From Streptomyces tsukubensis (GTDB lineage: Bacteria > Actinomycetota > Actinomycetes > Streptomycetales > Streptomycetaceae), in contig NZ_CP045178.1 in assembly GCF_009296025.1 (NCBI RefSeq), positions 558,001 through 622,000 of the forward strand: a DNA stretch of 64,000 nt, written 5' to 3'. Positions 34,224 to 42,897 of this stretch are shown here, one piece after another (within the stretch, counting starts at the first letter, position 1; each line of letters starts with the position of its first letter). Below the pieces are notes generated by a model. The model did no database searches, was not told where the DNA came from, and saw nothing but the letters and a program-made list of their open reading frames with translations. The position numbers and the translations under genes are program-made.

Positions 34224-35740
34224 GGCTGCACGGCTCCTTCTCGCTCGTGATCCAGGTCGGGTACGGCCACGCCCGGGGCCGGGTCGGTCTCCGCCAGCCA
34301 CGCGGCGGTCTTCTCCACGTCGGCCCGGCAGCCGCCGCAGCCGGTGGTGGCCCGGGTGGCGCGGATCAGCTCCGCCGGCGATTTCGCACCGGCGTGCCAG
34401 GCGCCCCGCAGGGCCGATTTGGTGACGGTGTTGCAGCGGCAGACGACGGCGTAGTCGGGCAGGGCGGCGGGTCCGCCGCCCGCGGCCTCGGGTGGCAGGG
34501 CGCGCCCAAGGAGCAGGGCGAGACGGTCGGCGGGGGCGGGCGCGCCGCGGGTGTAGAGCTGGACGAGGCCTGCTGCGGCGTCGGGGACGCCGAGCATGAT
34601 GGCGCCGGTGACGGTGTCACCGCGCAGCACCAGCTTGGCGTACCGCTCACGCGCCGGGTCCTCCAGTCGGATCACCTCGTGGGCGGTGTCGTCCGCGTCG
34701 CCGGGCTCGCGCCGCGCCTCCCCGAGGCAGGTCAGATCGATGCCGGTGGCCTTGAGCCGGGTGACGGCCGCCGTGCCCCGGTAGCGGGTCCCGGGGTCGG
34801 TGGCGGTGAGCAGCCCCGCGAGGACGGCGGCCTGGTCCCAGGCGGGCTGCACCAGGCCGCCTGGGGCGCCGGGGTGGTGGGCGCAGTCACCGAGGGCGCG
34901 GATCGCGGGGTCGGAGGTGGTCAGGGTGTCGTCGACCCGTACGCCGTACTCGTCCGCCGCCAGGCCGCACTCCCGCGCGAGCCGTGTCCGAGGCCGGGAG
35001 CCGGTCGCCAGGACAAGGCCCGCGCAGGGGTGAACGGTGCCGTCGGCCAGGTGGAGTCGCCGCTCGTGGGGCGGGCCCGCCCCGTCCCACCGGACCACGG
35101 CGGAGCCGAGCCGCAGCCGCACGCCGGTGCGCCGCAGCGCGTCGGCCAGTATCCGGCCCGCCCCGGTGTCGAGTTGCCGGTTCATGAGGTGCGCCGCGGG
35201 GTGGACCACCGTCACAATGAGGCCGCCTGCGGCGAGGGCGCGGGCGGTCTCCAGGCCGAGCACTCCCCCGCCGAGCACCGCGATCGGCAGCCCCCTGCGG
35301 CGTGCGGCGCGGGCCAGGACACCGAGGCGGCGCGCGTCGCCGAGAGTGCGCAGCACGGTCACGCCGGGGCCGTCGAGCCCGGTCACCCCTGGGCGTACCG
35401 CGGTCGCCCCGGTGGCCAGTACCGCCTGGTCGTAGGCCACTTGGTCCCCGTCGTGGGTGGTGACGACGCGCCTGCCCCGGTCGATCAGGACCGCCTCGGT
35501 GCCCAGCCGTACGTCGGCGCCGGGGGGCGGCCCACCCGCGGGGCCCAGGGCGAGGTCGTCCTCACGCAGGGTTCCCGCGCACAGAGCGGGCAGCAGGACA
35601 CGGTTGTAGGCGGGCACGTGCTCGGCGCCCAGCACGGTCAGAGCGGTCCGCCTGCCCTCGGGGTCACGTCGCCCGATCTCCTCGACGAGCCGGGCGGCTG
35701 CCATGCCGTTGCCGATGATCACCACACGTTCGGCCGTCAC
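34220..35740 (-). CDS. FAD-dependent oxidoreductase with BFD-like Fe-S domain, nitrate reductase electron-transfer subunit
   Basis: A 506-residue pyridine-nucleotide-disulfide-type flavoprotein. The FAD loop VVIIGNGMAAARLVEEIGRR is at the start, the second nucleotide site is PIAVLGGGVLGLETARALAA, and a C-terminal [2Fe-2S] domain has CRCNTVTKSAL and TTGCGGCRADV. This is the layout of the NasB-type subunit that passes electrons from NAD(P)H to assimilatory nitrate reductase. The GTG at 35740 overlaps the nasA stop (GTGA), and its own stop overlaps nirB (ATGA). Its position between the two reductases supports the electron-transfer role. Confidence 0.85.
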   Translation of the reverse strand: MTAERVVIIGNGMAAARLVEEIGRRDPEGRRTALTVLGAEHVPAYNRVLLPALCAGTLREDDLALGPAGGPPPGADVRLGTEAVLIDRGRRVVTTHDGDQVAYDQAVLATGATAVRPGVTGLDGPGVTVLRTLGDARRLGVLARAARRRGLPIAVLGGGVLGLETARALAAGGLIVTVVHPAAHLMNRQLDTGAGRILADALRRTGVRLRLGSAVVRWDGAGPPHERRLHLADGTVHPCAGLVLATGSRPRTRLARECGLAADEYGVRVDDTLTTSDPAIRALGDCAHHPGAPGGLVQPAWDQAAVLAGLLTATDPGTRYRGTAAVTRLKATGIDLTCLGEARREPGDADDTAHEVIRLEDPARERYAKLVLRGDTVTGAIMLGVPDAAAGLVQLYTRGAPAPADRLALLLGRALPPEAAGGGPAALPDYAVVCRCNTVTKSALRGAWHAGAKSPAELIRATRATTGCGGCRADVEKTAAWLAETDPAPGVAVPDLDHEREGAVQP

Positions 35741-37881
35741 GCCGACTCCAGCCGTACGGCGCACACCTTGAACTCGGGCATCCGGCTGACCGGGTCGAGC
35801 GCGGGGTTGGTGAGGGCGTTGGCCGCGCCCTCACCGGGGAAGTGGAAGGGCAGGAACACGGTGTCGAGCCGCATCGAGGCCACCTCGCGCACCCGGGCCC
35901 GTACGGTCCCGCGCCGGGAGACGACACGGGCGGGCGCCCCGTCGCTGACTCCGGCACGCCGTGCGGTGTCGGGGTGCACCTCGACGTAGGGCTCCGGTTC
36001 GGCGGCGACGAGTTCGGGCACGCGCCGGGTCTGGGCGCCGCTCTGGTAGTGCTGGAGCACACGTCCCGTGGTGGCGTACAACGGGTAGTGTTCGTCGGGG
36101 AGTTCGGCCGCGTCGCGGTGGTCGGCGGAGTGGAAGCGGGCACGGCCGTCGGGGTGGGCGAAGCGGTCGAGGAAGAGTCTGGGCGTACCCGCGGGGCGGT
36201 GCGCGGGAAGCGGCCAGTGCAGGGGCTCGCCTGCCGCGAGACGTACGGGGTCGAGGCCGGAGTAGTCGGCCGCGCCACCGGCGGTGGCCGGGCGCAGCTC
36301 CGCCAGTACGGTGTCCGCGTCCGAGGGGAACTCCTCCGCGCGGCGGCCGAGACGCACGGCCAGCCCTCGCAGCACGTCCAGGTCGGTACGCACCCCTGGC
36401 GGGGGCGCCTGCGCGGCCCTGCGGCGCAGCACGCGGCCCTCCAGGTTGGTCATGGTGCCGTCCTCCTCGGCCCACTGCGCCACGGGCAGTACGACATCGG
36501 CGAGGAGCGCGGTCTCGCTGGGCACGAAGTCCGCGACCACCAGGAACCGCAGCGCCCGCAGCCGCTCGGCCACGTGGTGCGAACGGGGCGCGGACACCGC
36601 GGGGTTGGCGCCCACGACCAGCATCGCCGCCGGTCCGTCCTGGGTGCCGAGGGCATCGAGCAGTTCCGTGGCGGCGCGCCCCGGCCCCGGCAGTTCTTCA
36701 GGGGTGATGCCCCACACCCGCGCCACGCGTTCCCGTGCCACCGGGTCCGTGAGGGAGGAGTAGCCGGGCAACTGGTCGGCCTTCTGGCCCATTTCACGGC
36801 CGCCCTGTCCGTTGCCCTGGCCGGTGAGGCAGCCGTAGCCGGAGCCTTCCGTGCCCGGCAGGCCCAGGGCGAGGGCGAGGTTGATCCAGGCGGACACGGT
36901 GTCGGTGCCCTTGCTGTGCTGTTCCGTGCCCCGCCCGGTGAGCACGTACGCCCGCCGAGCGGTGCCGAGCGCGGTCGCGGCCTGCCGCAGGTCGGCCACG
37001 GAGACGCCGGTGACGCTCTCCGTGCGCTCGGGCCACCACTGCGCGGCGGCGCGGCGGGCCTGTGCCCAGCCGCTGGTGCGCGTGGAGCGGTAGCCCTCCC
37101 GGCGTGGTGTCCGGGTGTGGCCCTCGGTCACGAGCAGGTGCAGCAGTCCGAGAGCCAGCGCGAGGTCCGTGCCGGGCGCCGGCTGGAGGTGCGCTCCCCC
37201 ACCGCGCAGGGCGGCCTCGGCGGTCGGCGTACGCCGGGGGTCGACGACGATCAGCCTGGGCCGTCGCCCGGCGGGAGCGAGGTGGCCCATGAGCGGCGGC
37301 ATCGTCTCCGCGGGGTTGGCCCCCGCCAGCAGGATCGTCTCGGCGCCCGAGAGGTCGGTGACGGGGAAGGGCAGGCCGCGGTCGAGGCCGAAGGCCCTGT
37401 TCCCCGCTGCGGCCGCCGATGACATGCAGAAGCGGCCGTTGTAGTCGATCTGTGAGGTCCCCAGCGCGAGCCGCGCGAACTTTCCCAGGATGTAGGCCTT
37501 CTCGTTGGTCAGCGCCCCGCTGCCGAAGACGGCCACGGCGTCGGGCCCGTGCTCGACGCGCAGGTGGAGCAGGCGCGTGGCGATGTGGTCGAGCGCCTCG
37601 TCCCAGCTCACCTCGCGGGTCTCCCCGGTGGCGCGGTCGCGCAGCAGCGGGGCGGTCAGCCGGTCAGGGGCGCTCAGCAGGGTCGCGCTTGTCCAGCCCT
37701 TCTGGCACAGCCCTCCGCGATTGACGGGGAACTCTCGCGGGGTGACGGCGAGAACTCCTTCCGGCCCTCCGGGCGTCAGGGTCATCGCGCACTGCAGGGC
37801 GCAGTACGGGCAGTGGGTGGCGACACCGGGGCCCCGCGGGTCGCGGGGGTGCGTACGGGCCGTGGCGCCGGCCCCGGTCAC
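35737..37881 (-). CDS. nasA: Assimilatory nitrate reductase catalytic subunit
   Basis: A 714-residue molybdopterin oxidoreductase. The N-terminal [4Fe-4S] site is HCPYCALQCAM...GGLCQKG. The molybdopterin-binding domains follow (GSGALTNEKAYILGKFARLA; ILLAGANPAETMPPLMGHLA; GQGNGQGGREMGQKADQLPG), and the C-terminal dinucleotide-binding domain is at the end (YPLYATTGRVLQHYQSGAQT). No Tat signal is present, consistent with a cytosolic assimilatory enzyme reducing nitrate to nitrite. The start is the GTG at 37881, overlapping the narK stop (GTGA). Confidence 0.94.
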   Translation of the reverse strand: MTGAGATARTHPRDPRGPGVATHCPYCALQCAMTLTPGGPEGVLAVTPREFPVNRGGLCQKGWTSATLLSAPDRLTAPLLRDRATGETREVSWDEALDHIATRLLHLRVEHGPDAVAVFGSGALTNEKAYILGKFARLALGTSQIDYNGRFCMSSAAAAGNRAFGLDRGLPFPVTDLSGAETILLAGANPAETMPPLMGHLAPAGRRPRLIVVDPRRTPTAEAALRGGGAHLQPAPGTDLALALGLLHLLVTEGHTRTPRREGYRSTRTSGWAQARRAAAQWWPERTESVTGVSVADLRQAATALGTARRAYVLTGRGTEQHSKGTDTVSAWINLALALGLPGTEGSGYGCLTGQGNGQGGREMGQKADQLPGYSSLTDPVARERVARVWGITPEELPGPGRAATELLDALGTQDGPAAMLVVGANPAVSAPRSHHVAERLRALRFLVVADFVPSETALLADVVLPVAQWAEEDGTMTNLEGRVLRRRAAQAPPPGVRTDLDVLRGLAVRLGRRAEEFPSDADTVLAELRPATAGGAADYSGLDPVRLAAGEPLHWPLPAHRPAGTPRLFLDRFAHPDGRARFHSADHRDAAELPDEHYPLYATTGRVLQHYQSGAQTRRVPELVAAEPEPYVEVHPDTARRAGVSDGAPARVVSRRGTVRARVREVASMRLDTVFLPFHFPGEGAANALTNPALDPVSRMPEFKVCAVRLESA

Positions 37882-39470
37882 GCGTCCTCCCGAGTGTCAG
37901 GGACCGACTCGGCGGCGACCGGCTCGGTGACCGACTCGGCGGCGACCGGCACGGTGACCGGCCTGGCGGTGAACGGCTCGGTGATGACCGGTGGGTCGAT
38001 GACCGGCACCGGGATGACGGCCCCGGTGATGACCTGTGCAGGGACGACCCGCTCAGTGCCGACCGTCGCGTCGACGGCCGCCCCGGTGACCGGCCCGCGC
38101 AGGTAGACGGCCCGGGTCAGCACGGAGCACACGGCGTAGAAGGCCAGGAAGGCCAGGAGCGCGGGGCGGGCGTGGCCGACCGTCTCGTAGGACTGCCGGA
38201 AGGCGAGGTTGACCCCGGCGCCGCCCAGCGCGCCGACGGCGCCCGAGACGCCTATCACCGCCCCGGCCCTTCGCCGCCCCTCCCGCCTGGCCTCCTCGGG
38301 CTCGACGCCGGCCTCGGCGCGGGAGCGTGCCCGCGCCGCGTAGAGCGCGGGGATCAGCTTGTACGTACTGCCGTTGCCGACGCCGGTCAGTACGAACAGC
38401 ACGACGAAGCCCGTGGTGAAGAGCGCGAGCGACCCCGTGTAGGAGGCGACGAGCACCACCGCGGCGCCGACTGCCATGGAGAGGAAGGTCCAGAGCGTCA
38501 CCCGTGCGCCGCCGAAGCGGTCCGCCAGCCGTCCGCCGACCGGGCGGGCCAGCGAGCCGAGCAGCGGCCCGGCGAAGGTCAGCGCCGCGGCCTGCGTCGG
38601 CGTACGGCCGAAGTCGTTCTGCAGTACGAGTCCGAAGGCGAAGCTGTAGCCGATGAAGGAGCCGAAGGTGCCGACGTAGAGCAGCGACATGATCCAGCAG
38701 TGCCGGTCGCGGAGTACGGCCCGGTAGGAGGAGAAGTCGGTGCGTGTGCCGGCCAGGTTGTCCATCCTGCGGTACGCCTGCCAGGCGCTGCCGAGCAGCA
38801 GTGGTACGAACAGCAGCGGCAGCAGCTCCGGACGGGCCGCCCCCGCGACTGCGGCCATCAGCAGGCCGAGCAGCTGCACGGAGGCGACTCCGAGGTTGCC
38901 GCCGCCCGCGTTCAGCCCGAGCGCCCAGCCCTTCTCCCGCTCGGGGAAGAACTGGTTGATGTTGGTCATGGAGGAGGCGAAGTTGCCGCCGCCGAGCCCG
39001 GCCACGCACCCGCACAGCAGGAACACCCAGAGGGGCGCGCCGGGTCGGCCCATCGCCACCGCCGCGAGCCCCACGGGTATCAGCAGCACCAGGGCGCTGA
39101 ACACCGCCCAGTTCCGCCCGCCGAAACGGGTGACGGCGAAGGAGTACGGCAGTCGCAGCAGCGCCCCCACCACGGTGACGGCCGAGGTCAGCGCGAACTT
39201 GTCACCCGCGGAGGTCGCCCAGCCCGTGGCCGGGGTCATGAACAGCACGAGCACCGACCAGAGGCTCCACACCGCGAATCCGACGTGCTCGGAGGCGACC
39301 GAGGCGTACAGGTTGCGTCGGGCGACGCCGCGTCCCTCCCGCTCCCAGAACACGGGGTCCTCCGGCTCCCACCCGTGCAGCCATCGTCCCCGCTTCCCTG
39401 TCTCACCGGCCGTGGCCCCCGGACTACCGGAAACCGCCGCCGGCGAACTGTTGACGCGGATCTGACTCAC
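37878..39470 (-). CDS. narK: Nitrate/nitrite transporter (NarK family MFS)
   Basis: A 530-residue major facilitator with 12 predicted helices. NarK features are clear: GGGNFASSMTNINQFFPERE (the nitrate signature with the polar Asn/Thr run) and the second signature region LNAGGGNLGVASVQLLGLL. The product imports nitrate, and perhaps exports nitrite, for the downstream reductases. The last 70 residues are an extra hydrophilic Val/Pro/Thr-rich tail with the unit PVAAESVTE repeated (DNA period 27 bp, 37903-37983). The start is a GTG at 39470 with GGAGG 6 bases upstream. It is the first gene of the nitrate operon. Confidence 0.93.
   Translation of the reverse strand: MSQIRVNSSPAAVSGSPGATAGETGKRGRWLHGWEPEDPVFWEREGRGVARRNLYASVASEHVGFAVWSLWSVLVLFMTPATGWATSAGDKFALTSAVTVVGALLRLPYSFAVTRFGGRNWAVFSALVLLIPVGLAAVAMGRPGAPLWVFLLCGCVAGLGGGNFASSMTNINQFFPEREKGWALGLNAGGGNLGVASVQLLGLLMAAVAGAARPELLPLLFVPLLLGSAWQAYRRMDNLAGTRTDFSSYRAVLRDRHCWIMSLLYVGTFGSFIGYSFAFGLVLQNDFGRTPTQAAALTFAGPLLGSLARPVGGRLADRFGGARVTLWTFLSMAVGAAVVLVASYTGSLALFTTGFVVLFVLTGVGNGSTYKLIPALYAARARSRAEAGVEPEEARREGRRRAGAVIGVSGAVGALGGAGVNLAFRQSYETVGHARPALLAFLAFYAVCSVLTRAVYLRGPVTGAAVDATVGTERVVPAQVITGAVIPVPVIDPPVITEPFTARPVTVPVAAESVTEPVAAESVPDTREDA
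37903..37983 (-). repeat. 27-bp tandem repeat at the 3' end of narK
   Basis: Three units of 27 bp (37903, 37930, 37957), the first two nearly identical, encode nine-residue repeats in the NarK tail. The period is a multiple of three, so the frame is kept. Confidence 0.8.
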
Positions 39471-39543
39471 CCGTACCTCCGGCTGCCGTCGCGTAGGTGC
39501 TCCCCGGAGTGGTCCGGGACGACCAGGACTCTAGGCAGGAGGT

Positions 39544-39559
39544 GTTGCTCAGCGGTTGC
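39544..39559 (-). promoter_or_regulatory. GlnR-like half-box upstream of narK
   Basis: On the minus strand the sequence reads GCAAC-CGCTGA-GCAAC. It keeps the AC-n9-AC spacing of a GlnR a/b site (GTNAC-n6-GAAAC) with one mismatch in each half. It lies about 75 bp before the narK GTG, where the nitrogen regulator would be expected. A second pair of half-sites is not evident. Confidence 0.35.
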
Positions 39560-39783
39560 GGTTCATGTCCGGCACGGAACGGTCTGCTCACCCTGAGGGG
39601 AACGGGGTTGTGAGGTCGCCGCCGTCGCAGCCCCGCCAGGGTCGGTCGGGGTCGGCGGCTTCGGCGCGGGCCGGGCCGACGGGAGTCGTCGGCGGCGTGG
39701 GGTTATCGGCCCGGCCCCTCGGACAGGGTCCGCCCGTATCGAGGCGGTCGGCTCAGCCGCTCACCCGGCGCCGCTCCAGGCCT

Positions 39784-39840
39784 TAGGGGTCCTTGCAATA
39801 GGGGCGCCCGGGCCGCGGGGGCCGGCACCGCTCGGGGAGC
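39784..39840. repeat. Dispersed palindromic repeat, copy C (truncated, inverted)
   Basis: The arm AGGGGTCCTTGCAATAGGGG is followed by GCGCCCGGGCCGCGGGGGCC and GGCACCG. That order matches the right half of copies A and B read in reverse complement. The other arm and the GAGTCCGATCAGGC core are absent. The copy is therefore inverted relative to the others and has lost about half its length. Confidence 0.75.
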
Positions 39841-39995
39841 ACCGTTCTTCGGCGGGTCCATGAACGCCGTCCCCGGGCGGGCGACGGCCGGCCCCTGGGT
39901 GATCCGGTTCACCGCCGCGCACGCGGACCGGCAGGTGGCCTCCCGGCCGGTCACGACGGCGAGTGGTTCCTGACCGTGGTCGCCCCGGTCGCCCC

Positions 39996-40808
39996 TCACG
40001 CGATCGCCGCCGTCACGTGGTGTCTGCCGATGGGCAGGACGAGGGGCTTGCCGGAGACCGGGTCCTCGATGACGCGGCTGTCCAGTCCGTACACCGCGCG
40101 GACGGTGTCCTCCGTCATCACCTCCGCCGGGGTGCCGAACGCGTGCAGCCGTCCCGAGGCGATGGCGACCAGCTGATCGGCGTAGCGGGCGGCGAGGTTG
40201 AGGTCGTGGAGCACCATCACGATGGTGGTACCCCGGGAGCGGTTCAGGTCGGTCAGCAGGTCGAGTACTTCGACCTGATGGCTGACGTCGAGGAAGGTGG
40301 TGGGTTCGTCGAGCAGCAGCAGGTCGGTCTGCTGGGCCAGCGCCATGGCGATCCAGACCCGTTGCCGCTGACCGCCGGAGAGTTCGTCGACCGCCCGGTC
40401 GGAGAGATCGGCCGTGAGAGTGGCCTCCAGGGCAGCGGCGACCGCGGCGTCGTCCTTCGTCGTCCAGCGCGAGAACACGCCCTGGTGGGGGTGGCGTCCT
40501 CGGCCGACCAGGTCCAGCACGGTGATGCCCTCGGGGGTGACCGGCGACTGCGGCAACAGCCCCAGCGTACGGGCGAGTTCCTTGGCGGGCAGCCGGTGGA
40601 CCTCCTTGCCGTCGAGGACGACGCGCCCGGAGCGGGGAGCGAGCAGCCGGGACATGGAACGCAGCAGTGTCGACTTCCCGCAGGCGTTGGCGCCGACGAT
40701 GACGGTGACCTTGCCGGGAGGGAGGGTCAGGTCCAGGTCCTCGACGACGACGCGGTCGCCGTAGCCGAGTGTGAGCCCCTCGGTGGCAAGGGTGTGGGTT
40801 GTGGTCAC
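39996..40808 (-). CDS. Iron-siderophore ABC transporter ATP-binding protein
   Basis: A 270-residue FepC/FecE-type ATPase. The Walker A is GANACGKSTLLRSM, the Q-loop region is LGLLPQSPVTPEG, the signature is ELSGGQRQRVWIAMA, Walker B is LLLLDEPTTFLD and the switch His is in VLHDLNLAARYAD. It powers import of a ferric siderophore. The GTG at 40808 overlaps the stop of the permease upstream (GTGA). It is the last gene of the SBP-permease-permease-ATPase operon. Confidence 0.94.
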   Translation of the reverse strand: MTTTHTLATEGLTLGYGDRVVVEDLDLTLPPGKVTVIVGANACGKSTLLRSMSRLLAPRSGRVVLDGKEVHRLPAKELARTLGLLPQSPVTPEGITVLDLVGRGRHPHQGVFSRWTTKDDAAVAAALEATLTADLSDRAVDELSGGQRQRVWIAMALAQQTDLLLLDEPTTFLDVSHQVEVLDLLTDLNRSRGTTIVMVLHDLNLAARYADQLVAIASGRLHAFGTPAEVMTEDTVRAVYGLDSRVIEDPVSGKPLVLPIGRHHVTAAIA

Positions 40809-41857
40809 AGGGAGCCTCCCGCCCGGTTGGTGCGGACGATCAGATGGACGAGGTAGGGCGCGCCCAGTACGCCGGTGACGACGCCCACGGGGAAGCGGGT
40901 GCCGAAGGCGAACTGTCCCGCGAAGTCGGCGGTCAGTACGAGAAGCGCCCCGATCAGCCCCGCGGGCACGAGCAGGGAGACTCCGGCCCCCACGAGCCTG
41001 GCCGCGATGGGGCCGGAGAGGAAGGCGACGAAGGCGATGGGCCCCGCGGCGGCCGTCGCGAACGCGAGCAGGCCGACGGCTGCGACGATGACGGTGATCC
41101 TGGTCCGTTCGACCCGGACGCCGAGCGCCGAGGCGGTGTCGTCGCCGAGTCGCATCGCCGTGAGGTCGCGGGCGCGGGACAGGAGGACGGGGGTGAGCAC
41201 GGCCAGCGCGACCGCGGTGGGCAGGACCTGGTCCCACGTCGTGCCGTTGAGGCTTCCCGTGAGCCAGCGCATCGCCTCCTGCAGATCCCACTCGGCGGCC
41301 TGCGACAGGACGTACGAGGTGACGCTGTCGAGCATCGCGGAGATGCCGATGCCGATCAGGATGAGCCGGGTGCCGGCCACCCCGTCCTTGAACGCCAGGA
41401 CGTACACGAGCAGGGCCACCGCGAGGGCGGCGACGATCGCCAGGACCGACACCGAGGTCTCGCCGAGGGAGAGCGTCACGATGGCGATGGCCGCCGCGGC
41501 GCTCGCCCCCGAGCTGATGCCGATGATGTCGGGGCTGGCCAGCGGATTGCGCAGCATCGTCTGGAACGTGACACCGGCCAGTCCGAAGCTGAATCCGGTG
41601 ACGACGGCCAGGACCGCGCGGGGCAGGCGAAGACGGCCGACGGTGAAGGACGCCCCCGGCACCTGGTCCCCCATGATCACGTGCAGTACGTCGCGGGGCG
41701 GGTAGAAGGTCTGTCCTGCCATCAGGGTCACGGCGAACGCCGCCACGACGAGCACGAGCAGGGTCAGCACGACGACGCGTCGTCTGGAGGCGCCGCGGAC
41801 GCGTCCGCGGGTGACGGCGTGCAGGACGGAGGGCCATTCGACGGTGGGGGCGTTCAC
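40805..41857 (-). CDS. Iron-siderophore ABC transporter permease (FecCD family), second
   Basis: A 350-residue polytopic FecCD-type permease with about ten membrane helices. Conserved segments include RLPRAVLAVVTGFSFGLAGV, LRNPLASPDIIGISSGASAA and the coupling helix region LGDDTASALGVRVERTR. It forms the channel with the neighbouring permease. The start GTG (41857) and stop each overlap neighbours by 4 bp. Confidence 0.93.
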   Translation of the reverse strand: MNAPTVEWPSVLHAVTRGRVRGASRRRVVVLTLLVLVVAAFAVTLMAGQTFYPPRDVLHVIMGDQVPGASFTVGRLRLPRAVLAVVTGFSFGLAGVTFQTMLRNPLASPDIIGISSGASAAAAIAIVTLSLGETSVSVLAIVAALAVALLVYVLAFKDGVAGTRLILIGIGISAMLDSVTSYVLSQAAEWDLQEAMRWLTGSLNGTTWDQVLPTAVALAVLTPVLLSRARDLTAMRLGDDTASALGVRVERTRITVIVAAVGLLAFATAAAGPIAFVAFLSGPIAARLVGAGVSLLVPAGLIGALLVLTADFAGQFAFGTRFPVGVVTGVLGAPYLVHLIVRTNRAGGSL

Positions 41858-42897
41858 AGGGCTCGCACCTTCTGCCGGCGGACGATGTGGATGAAGAAGG
41901 GAGCGCCGATCAGGGCGGTCACGATGCCGACATCGATCTCGGAGGGCCGCGCCACCACGCGCCCCACCACGTCGGCCGCGGTGAGCAGCGCCGCTCCGGT
42001 GAGGGCGGAGAACGGCAGCAGCCACCGGTGGTCCACTCCGACCAGCAGTCGGCAGGCGTGCGGCACCACCAGTCCCACGAAGCCGATCGGCCCGGCGACC
42101 GCGGTGGACGCGCCGCACAGGACGACGGCGCCGACGGCGGCGACTGCCCGGACGACGGCGACGCGTTCACCGAGCCCGGCGGCGAGTTCGTCGCCCAGCG
42201 CCAGCGAGTTGAGGGCCCGCCCCGAGGACAGGCAGACCGCGAAACCCACGACGAGGAAGGGCAGGACGTTCCCGATCTGCGCGTACGAGGCGCCGCCGAC
42301 CCCGCCGATCTGCCAGAGCCTGAAGCCGTCCGCGATGTCGTTGCGGGGCAGCACGACCGCGCTGACCAGGGAAGCGAACGCGGCGGATGTGGCCGCTCCC
42401 GCGAGGGCCAGTTTCAGCGGGGTGGCGCCGCCCCGGCCCAGCGAGCCGACGGTGTAAACGAAGCCCGCGGCGAGAGCGGCGCCCGCCATCGCCACCCAGA
42501 TGTATCCGGTGGCCGAGGCGAGGCCGAAGTAGGCGACCGAGGTGACCACGGCGAGCGAGGCACCCATGTTGACGCCGAGGATGCCGGGGTCGGCCAGCGG
42601 GTTGCGGGTCACGCCCTGCATGACGCCGCCCGACAGGCCGAGCGCGGCGCCGACGAGCACGGCGAGCAGGGTACGCGGGACGCGCTTGGCCACCGCCGCT
42701 TGGCCGAGGGTCTCGTCGGTGCCGCCCAGTGCCGACCACACGTCGTCCGGGGCGACATCGCGTGAGCCGAACGCGACGGAGGCGACCATGGTCACGAGCA
42801 GGACCAGGACGACCGCGAGGAGCCAGGTGGTGCGCACGCGCGCCGGACGCCGCATCGGGGCGGCCTCCGGCGCGCGTGGGATGCCGGTCGTTCTCAC
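41854..42897 (-). CDS. Iron-siderophore ABC transporter permease (FecCD family), first
   Basis: A 347-residue FecCD permease paired with the next gene. Hallmarks are RVPRTLLAVLVGAALGLSGG, TRNPLADPGILGVNMGASLA and LGDELAAGLGERV before the last helices. The GTG at 42897 overlaps the binding-protein stop (GTGA). An internal ATG at 42855 is an alternative start. Confidence 0.93.
   Translation of the reverse strand: MRTTGIPRAPEAAPMRRPARVRTTWLLAVVLVLLVTMVASVAFGSRDVAPDDVWSALGGTDETLGQAAVAKRVPRTLLAVLVGAALGLSGGVMQGVTRNPLADPGILGVNMGASLAVVTSVAYFGLASATGYIWVAMAGAALAAGFVYTVGSLGRGGATPLKLALAGAATSAAFASLVSAVVLPRNDIADGFRLWQIGGVGGASYAQIGNVLPFLVVGFAVCLSSGRALNSLALGDELAAGLGERVAVVRAVAAVGAVVLCGASTAVAGPIGFVGLVVPHACRLLVGVDHRWLLPFSALTGAALLTAADVVGRVVARPSEIDVGIVTALIGAPFFIHIVRRQKVRAL

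Larger units (their letters stand above)
39471..39995. other. Regulatory gap upstream of the nitrate operon
   Basis: About 525 bp between narK and the siderophore ATPase gene, both on the minus strand. It contains a GlnR-like half-site (39544-39559) and the truncated repeat copy C (39784-39840). Open frames here have no start signal or family motif, so I annotate no gene. Confidence 0.55.

Noticed and set aside
39471..39560. TAGAGT hexamer before narK as its -10 box
   Set aside because: No matching -35 at 16-19 bp and no independent support, so it was not annotated.
39556..39786. Short plus-strand frame ending at repeat copy C
   Set aside because: Low-complexity Arg/Pro/Gly sequence without RBS. 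Its stop falls in the repeat by chance of the TAG in CTTAGGGG.
39996..41837. A 613-codon frame that would fuse the siderophore ATPase to an N-terminal domain
   Set aside because: The upstream part is a shadow of the permease gene. The ATPase begins at the GTG at 40808.
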